From NCBI GenBank assembly GCA_020638995.1, contig JACKHM010000002.1:434001-498000 (forward strand): DNA of 64,000 bases, in the 5' to 3' direction. The notes under the pieces were generated by a model. The model had not been told where the DNA came from, searched no databases, and saw only the letters and a list, made by a program, of their open reading frames with translations. Shown here piece after piece: positions 53,101-62,100 of this stretch. How positions within the stretch are numbered: position 1 is the first letter of the stretch; each line of letters begins with the position of its first letter. A program made the translations under genes and the position numbers. The stretch comes from Planctomycetaceae bacterium. Lineage in GTDB: Bacteria > Planctomycetota > Planctomycetia > Pirellulales > Pirellulaceae.

Positions 53101-56100
53101 ACACGTTTACCGTCGGTTCCGGGAACGACATAGTGATTGGCGGAGCGGATCGCGATACGATTGTTGATACGGGAGGCAAGAACGTCATTCTTGGTGACAG
53201 TGGGTCCGTGCAATTCTTGAATGGCGTGTTGGATCGAGCCACAAGTTCTGACCCAGCGGATTCCGGCGTCGATGCAATCACAACGGGTGATGATGACGAC
53301 GTGATCCTTGGCGGCGGTCGAGCCGATACAATTCGGTCCGGCGGTGGAGCAGACCGCGTGTTTGGCGATGACGCTTCCATCATCTTTACTGGCGGCGCAA
53401 TTGAGTTCGTTACGCTGAAGCCGTCCGCATTCGATGGCGACGATGTAATTTACACCTTCGGGGGCGACGATACGGTCTTCACCGGCAACGGTCAGAACAC
53501 CGTGTACGGCGGAGCGGGCGCAGACAACATTACCGGCGGTAATGGCATTGATACGATTTTTGGTGAAGCGGGGAATGACTTCATCGCCGGTATGCTAGGC
53601 GACGACGTACTGGATGGTGGCGCAGATGACGACGTCCTGTTCGGCGGTGCGGCGATCGGTACGCCTGAAGACTACGATTCTGCGTCGGACTTTGAGTCAC
53701 CTTTGAATTTCATTAACTCGGAGAGCAGCTACTCGAGCAATCCCGATAACTTCGGCGGATTGCCGACGGATGACGATCCTCTCAATTCGCCGAACCGGTT
53801 CCAGACGCCAAAGATTATGCCGATCATCGTGAATGGTCTCTCCGTCGGCGGGTATGGGGGCAATGACAGCGATCAATTGCGTGGGCAAGATGGCAACGAT
53901 GTCTTGTTTGGCGGCGGTGATGTCGACTTGATTCTCGGTGGACTCGGCGATGACTATATCGATGCGGGTGCTGGTGACGACGTCGACGTTTATGGCGGAG
54001 ACGGTAACGACGTTGTTCGCGGCGGAGCGGGCAACGATGTTATTAATGGTGACGTAGGTATCGACCAAGTGTACGGCGATGAAGGCGACGACGTGCTGTT
54101 CGGCGGCCCAGGCGACGCTAGCGGCAACCAAGCTGGGCAGCGATTGTACGGCGGCGCTGGTCGTGATGATCTCTTTGCATTCGCGCCCACCAGCAATGTC
54201 AACGTCGAGCGAGTCTTACCTGGTGATCAGCTGTTCGGCGGTGACGATGGCGACATGCTGCACGGGAATATCCGTCGCGAAGTGCTCGTTGGCGATGGTG
54301 GAAAGGACTACATCCATGGCGACGAAAACGTGGGACCGAGTTACATCATAAACACGATGGCGGATACCATCGGCGCTGACGATCGATTGTTCGGCGGCAG
54401 CGGTGAAGATCAACTGTTTGGCGGTGGTGGCGACGACGAGATTTGGGGCGGTCCTGGGTCGGACTTTATCGTGGGTCAAGAGGGAAGCGACCGACAGTAC
54501 GGCGGTTCAGGGATCGATCTGTTTACCTTGCCGGTCGAACTCGGAGTCGACAAGCACATTGATCCGGGAACCGATGTGATGGACGGTCACTACGGAAACC
54601 TCAGACCCGGCGACACGAAGGACGACAACGCCACTGATATTTTGGTGATTGACGGTACGACAAAGGATGACGTCATCCTCCTCAGTCAGACGATCACCGA
54701 AGACGACGAGCAACCGCTGGTTCGTGTTGATTACTATGGGCGCGAAGATGCGCCTCAATTCATGTTCGTCGACATGCTGAATGCGGCAGGTCAGTTTGCA
54801 ATCGAGCAATTCCAGATCGCCGGACTCGCGGGGGATGACATCCTTGGCTTCGTCACCGGTGAAACTCAACTGCCCTTTGGCATTGCAAATCCGGTTGCCC
54901 TGGGCGCCTCGGAAACGCTCGATCTCTCTACGCTCACGGCGCGCAGTCGAGACATGGCCGGTGTGATCGATGGAAACAGCGGCGACGACATCCTCATTGG
55001 TTCGGGGGCGAGAGATCGCTTGGATGGTGGCATCGGCAGTGACCAACTTTACGGCTTCGGCGGCGATGACCGACTGTGGGGGGATATTGGCGACGGCAGA
55101 CGATCCGATCACGACATCCTATATGCTGGTCAAGGCAACGATGATTTGATCGGCGGTCAAGGGACGAATCAGCTGTACGCTTGGTCGATCGATCCCTCGC
55201 AGGGCGACGAGTTCGGAGTATTTACTGACGGCACGACACTGAAGCTTTACAACGACAGCGGTGATGCTGACGGCGATGGCTTTGTGGATGGGTTGCTGGA
55301 TGAGTTCGGCGCGCCAGTGCCTGCGTACCAACTTGAAGTCACCGGATTGAACCGCATACTGGGCGGGCTACAGGATGATGAGCTTTACGGCGGGACCACG
55401 CTCGACTTCCTCTATGGAAATGGTGGAAACGATACGCTATTCCGGTCCGATGGCTCGAAGTTCGAGTCGCTGGATGGCGGCCTGGCCGGTGATGAATGGA
55501 AGGAGTACGCGCGTGAGTCGAGTCAAGTTTGGTACGTCGGTGGTTCCAATGCGAATGACGAGATTACAGTCGACTTTGTCACCGAACCGGGGTTGCTTGC
55601 CGACCATCACCTGATCACGCGTCTAACCAACAACAACGGCAACTTCAGCTTCGCGGCGCAGGTCAAGCTTGACTTCAACGCAACCGATAGCGAAGGCAAC
55701 TTGATTTGGGATGCGAATGATGTCGTTGTCGACGTAAATCAATTCTTTGCGGCCCAGGATGCGGAAGAACGCGGTGATTTGCTCGTTGATCTCCACGAGG
55801 TCGAAACAAGACTTGTCAACGGTCTCTTGCCGCCGGAGGGTGACTTCCTGGTAATCCTGGTCGATGCTCTCGGCGGAAACGACACGATTACGGTCGGTCC
55901 CACGGTTCAAAAGTCTGTCTGGATTGATGCCGGTCCGGGCGACGATCGCGTGGAGATTCGCGGAGGCAACGCCATTTTGGTTGACAAGGCCGAAAGTTCA
56001 GTCGGATCGACAGGATTGCCGAGTCGCAACGACCGACCGACGCAAGCCTTCACCTTGTTGACACCAAACGAGGACGGAGCGGATGCCGCATTTGATGATA

Positions 56101-59100
56101 CGGTAGTCGAAGACGGCGTCATCACTTTCACCGGACTTTCAATTGACAATCCTGAGGACGCAGATTGGTATCGCTTTACGCTGGGGCCGGATGCCGGTGG
56201 TAATATAGTGGCCAATTCGACGGCGGACTTCCAGGAAACGACGCCGGCCGCGGGCTGGCAGTATCTCTGGAATGCGCCGAACGGATTTGGGACCGGAGGC
56301 GCGGACGCAACGACCGGGGCGATTGGCGATCCGAACAATTACCGAAGCTTGGTGTGGTCTGATTCCCCGCAAGGATACACGGTGGACGGCGACACCAATG
56401 TTAGTAATGGACAACCAGGAAATTGGCTTCGACTACAGGCCACCGGCGGACATCCAGGACGTGGTTCGACACAGGGCGATGCCGGCAATACGCTCGATCG
56501 CTACGGGATTCGCGCTTACACGATTCCAGAAGATGGCCATTACAGCATTGTCGATAGCTCATTGTCTGGCGGAACCGTCTCGGTGTTCGTTCACGTCAAT
56601 AGCGATGCTCCGCTGTTAGACAGTAACTCCATCGACTCCTTCGACCTGGATCTCGGTGATCTGACCGCAGGCGATATTGTCTATGTCGCGATCGGTCCGG
56701 ATGGACATGACGGTTCTGATAGCCACAGTGTGGACTTCTCGATCCAACGTGACGGACTCGCATCACAAATCACCTTAGCAAGTGGTTCGCCTATTGATCG
56801 ATTGAGTCTCGATTTGTTCGAAGTAGGAGCAGATACGAAAGACGAAGCCAGCAAGATCAATGCAAATTCCTTCGCGTCGAGCGGAGACCGGAGCGAGATT
56901 TCGCTGGTGGGTCTGACCGCTGGTCGCGAATACTTCCTGAAGGTTGGCAGCCCGAATATCGTCCCCACTTTATATGATCTGCGTTTCAACCTTGGTGGAG
57001 TTGACGTCGCGACGCTCGAATCGCCCACCGAAGTCAATATGTCACTCCGCGAGGATACCGAACGCCGCGACGTGATTATCGGAGGCCTTGGCGACGACAT
57101 CTTGATGGGCGGTGCTGGCGAAGACTGGATCTTCGGCAACGAAGGTAACGACGTTCTTAGCGGCGGTCTGGACCGCCAGGCTAGCGACTTGTTGTTCGGT
57201 GGCCCCGGACAAGACACCTTCCAGATCATTCCGGACGCCTTGCCGTTGTTAGGAAATCAACCAGACACCGAGTTTAATCCAGCTACCGAGACTTACTTGC
57301 CGACGTTCAGCGACCAGTTCATCGGTGGGGACGGCGAAGATCGTGTGCTGTTCTATGGTGGTGGACTCGATCGACGCGGCTTGCCCGTTCCGGACTACTC
57401 GACACTACGGTACAACACCGCGCTGCATCGCTACGAGTTTAGCTCGTTGATCTGGGACATTGGAAAGCAAGAGTATCTGACCACAATCGATGACCAAGAC
57501 AATCTCGTCTTTGAACAGCAGTACTTGTTCTACCAAACGCGAGATGTCGAGAACACGGAATTCGTGACTCGTGACGGTGACGACGTGGTCCGTGCCGATG
57601 CCGGCTTCCAGTTCCTGCCGTTCAAAGACCGTAACTTCCCGATTCACCAATACAGCTTCGATGGTACCGGTACGGTAATCACCGACTCGATCGGGACCGC
57701 CAATGGCCAGTTGATCATTGACACCGCTGGTTCCATCGAGACGGCATTGACGGGCGACGGACGTGTTAATCTGCGCGGTGGCAGTTCGACCGACTCCGGC
57801 TACGTCGATTTGCCTAATGACCTCCTGACACCTAGTCTCTCAAACGCGACTTTCGAGGCGTGGGTTACATGGGATGATAACACCGTGCCGAATCAAGTCT
57901 TTGGATTTGGCGAGAGTAGCATTGGTGAAGTTGCGGGAGTCGGCGGATCGTTCACGAGTGATACCGAGTTCGCACTGACCACTGGTGATAATATGCCGAC
58001 ACCCCTGTCGGTCAGCTTGGACGATGGCGTCGGGGATGCGGACTTGCTCGATGGCAGCGACCCTTTCCCCGCGGATGCGAGCGAGCATCACGTGGCCGTG
58101 ACATATGTCTCGCCAAACGGCGCAATTGACGGCAGAATCGAATTGTATTTGGACGGCGTCCTGCTCAGTTCGCGAACAACGGCGAAAAAGCTGTCGGATG
58201 TGAATGACATCAACAATTGGTTGGGACGCTCGCTGAATTCTGCCGACGAGAACTTTGACGGCGTGTTCAATGAGTTCCGTATCTACGACGTAGCACTAAG
58301 TCCGGCGGAACTTTTCAAAAGCTACCAAGAGGGGCCCGACATTCAATTTGTCGTGCCGGATACTTCGCAATTCGAAGAGTGGGGTATCGCGTTAGGCGAT
58401 TACGAACAAGGTGCGCATGAATCGGCGCTCAAGATTCTGGGCGGCCTGGGCGACGACAAGTTATTTGGCGGCGTACAAGGTGACTATATCGACGGCGGTC
58501 CCGGTGCCGATACGATCGTCGGCGGTCCCGGTAACGATGAACTAATTGGTGGTGGAGGTGCCGATCAATTGTTCGGCCTGAAGCCTTCCGGCCCCCACTC
58601 GGTCAGCGCGTTCCCCCCATCGCCGACTTTGCCCACGAACTTCCAATTCTTTGGGGCGAATTTTGCGTCCGAGCCCTATGTCTACGAACTTGCACCACCG
58701 TACGTTGAACTCGACGTGGTCATTCGCGGCGGAACTCGGTTGCCTGACGAAGAGACGTACAACGTCGAAGCGAACTCCTACGCTGTCGAAGGTCCAAATC
58801 CTGGTTCGCAGTTGTCCGAGTTGCGCTCGATCGGCGACTTCAATGGCGACCTTCGCGAGGACTTCCTGATCGAAGGCGCAAATTTCAGTTATGTCCTGTT
58901 CGGTCCGGTCCAGATCGACAGCCTGAACAATGTAGAAGACTTCGCAGATATCGAGATTCAACACGCTGCGCTAGGTCGGCCAGCCGATCAATTCGGAGAT
59001 CTCAACGGAGATGGCGTCGACGATCTGGTGATGGTGCAAACCCGCGCGAACGAGACCATTGTGACAATTATCTTTGGCGAGAGTTACGGTGCCATCGAAC

Positions 59101-62100
59101 GGAATTGGGATCAAGCGTTCGTCGACACCTTGAATTCCAGCAACAGCCGCCAGTTCAAGTTGAACTCGCTGCAGTTGAACCAGGAAGACTTGAAGGTGCA
59201 AGTGTTGAATCACGATGGTGATTCGTTCGACGATTTGTTGCTCACGTCTTCGACTACGGAGGGAACGCTGAGCGAGAGTACGGCCACGATCAATGGTAAT
59301 GAGCCCAATCCAGGGTCATACAGTCTGTTCGACAGTAATGGCCCCTACTACGCCGCCAACAACGGTGTATTCATGGTCAGTGAGGGTTCTAATACCGTTC
59401 ATTTCGCAACCGAGACTACGGTCACGGAGGCGACGGGCGTTAATACGTCATCTCAGATTTATGCCGCTACGGTGGCGAATGATACCTTGTACTACTTACA
59501 GCGGAACGCAACCAATCCCTTTACGGAGATGGATATTTGGAGCGTTGATCCGGAAACTCTCACGGCGGTGAAAGTTGCGACAGCGGTCGCGGATATCGGC
59601 TTTTCCTACATGTACAGCCTGAATGTTGGTGACCACGAGAACGTCTACATCTCAGGCAACCCACCATACACGGGCAATACCCGCCACTTTATTGAATACG
59701 ATCCGGCGCTCAACAGCACTCGCGAACTTAACCCGGTTTCGGGGACGCCTTTATTCAAGGAGGATGGCCTCTCCGAGCAGAAAGAACTCCCGATCAACTT
59801 TGGCGGCGATGACATCTTCTTCAGTGTTACAGACGCAACGGGCGTCAACGGATCTCGGTCGTATTTCCTCGACCGTACGTCCTACCCTCCAACGGTTGTC
59901 GAGATCGACAAGTCTCAATTCGTTGGGACTACTGCGAATACCGTCAAGGAGTTTATCGCAACCGGTACAAGCGCCGGAATCGTCCGCGACGAAGCGACTG
60001 GCAATGGAGAGCTGATTTTTGCGGCCAGTCCCGGCAATGGCAGTGGAACTAACGACGAGCGTCTGTGGCGTTTTGATCTCACGACGAACGCTCTGACGCA
60101 GTTCAATATCTTGGGCGCGAGCGCATCCTTGCCTCAGAACTTCCGCACGATCGGTGATACCATTTACTTCACGGCAATTGCGGGAATTGAGGGGCGCCAG
60201 CTGTTTCGATACCAGTATGGCGATGCGAGAGTGACCAAAGTTGTCAACGCGGACGGACAGGGTTTCATGCCGGAGTTCCCGTTCGAGGCAAATGGTTTGC
60301 TCTACTGGTTTGAAGGCACAGATTTGTACCGGTTCAACGGTAGTCAAAAGGAATTCGTATCTGACTTGGGGCCGCAGCGTGTGCTCGGCCAAGATACTCG
60401 TTTTGACAATCGGGTGCTTAAAGTGACCGATGACGCAATTTGGGTGAACAAGCAACTCGATAATTTCGAGCACTACATTTCGGTATTCACCGCTCAAAAC
60501 CTCGGCTATGTCTTCTCTGGTGCGGATATCACGGAAGGACTACCGACGCTAGGCACTACCGGTCTCGTTGATCACTACGCAGCAGGTTCGACGATTGAAC
60601 CGAAGCCGTTCGGTTTCGATTTTGATCGTAACGTGAGTGTTGAGGTTGTTGGTGATGTGAACGGCGATGGTTTTGACGACATCATTACGGCAGATTCTGT
60701 TTCGGTCGCCATTGGAAACCAGATTGTCTATCGCGACAGCTTGGACGTTCGACGGCAATTCGGGGACTTGGAGTCTCCATTCGTTGCCAACACGCTCGAC
60801 CAGGTTGGCATTGGAAGTGACAACATCAACTCAGAAGTTTCGATCAGCAGCTTCATCGTCCCGGGTAATCCAGGAACGTCCGTGACTACGACGTTCACGG
60901 TCGAAAAGGCGATCGGAGGGTTTCATTATGAATTCGGACTATTTGACATCTCCGCGGTCGAAGCCGATCCACTTCTAGATCCTCAGGCGTTCGCCGTCCA
61001 GGCGATCACCCAGTCGGTCAATGCTGGATGGAACATAATCCCTTATGTCAGGGTCGACCCCAACAACCCTATTAACTTTCCCAAGGTGCAGGTCCCGATC
61101 GATCTGCCAGCCGGGGCAGAGTTGGGATTCTATATTGTTCCTAATAATACGGCGCAGAACTTCCTGTCTGATCCTGACGACTACTACGATGCGGACGCGA
61201 ACGGTGTGCAAACGGCGGTCTTTACGACAGCGGAAAAGGACTATGCACCGCTGTTTTCTGTATCCAACGCGAACCCCGGCAATCTCGACCAGTTCTTGTC
61301 ATTCGTTGGAAATGGCAAGACGCTTTTCATGTTCGAGGATCTCACTAGGATCACGAGTTTCTTTCCAGAAAACTTTGAAGACCTCGTTTTCACCGTGGAT
61401 ACAGCGCTCGACTACACGGATGGGCTCGTTCCGCAAGCGATCGGCGATATCAATGCCGACGGTTTTGATGACATCGCCTTCCAGCACGGTCGTGAGCTTC
61501 AAATTGCCTACGGGCGAAGCGACATCTACGATATTGGATTTGGCGACCCTGACATCACGATTCGTGGATTTGGAGCCCTCGCACCGTCGGTGACTTCCGG
61601 TGACTTCAACGGCGACGCGAAAGCAGATTTGGCGATTCTGGACCCATCGTCCGACAAAACGTACGTGTTCTGGTCCGTGGCCGATCGCAATTGGCGATTC
61701 GATTTAACAGAAGCCGACGTTGTCCTCGTTGGCGATTCGACAGACATCAAAACTACGTTTGGCTTCGAAGCGGGTGCGCGGGATCGCCAGCAGAGCTCGC
61801 TTCCAGTTGATGTTTCTGCGAGCGTCAGTAGCGTCCGCGAATTGAATAGCAGCCGATTCAGTACATCCACCGCAAATTTCGACGTCCGCGTCACCGGAAC
61901 TAAAGCAGTCCAGCAAACGATCGGTTCCTCGACCGTCTATCACCAGGTTCCAGTTGACGTATCTGCCTCGTTGGCAATCGACGTCGTCGCGGGCGACTCC
62001 ATTACGGTGATCGCCAACAAGCTGAATGCCGAGATCGCATCCACTTCGCTCGCATCGGTAAATCTAGTTGCGAGTAGCAGCGCAGCAGCACAAGGACGTC

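Noticed and set aside
32952..53420. Regular repeats that might suggest a CRISPR or satellite array
   Set aside because: Periods are multiples of three, the frame is maintained, and similarity is at protein level with diverged DNA, so these are protein repeats.
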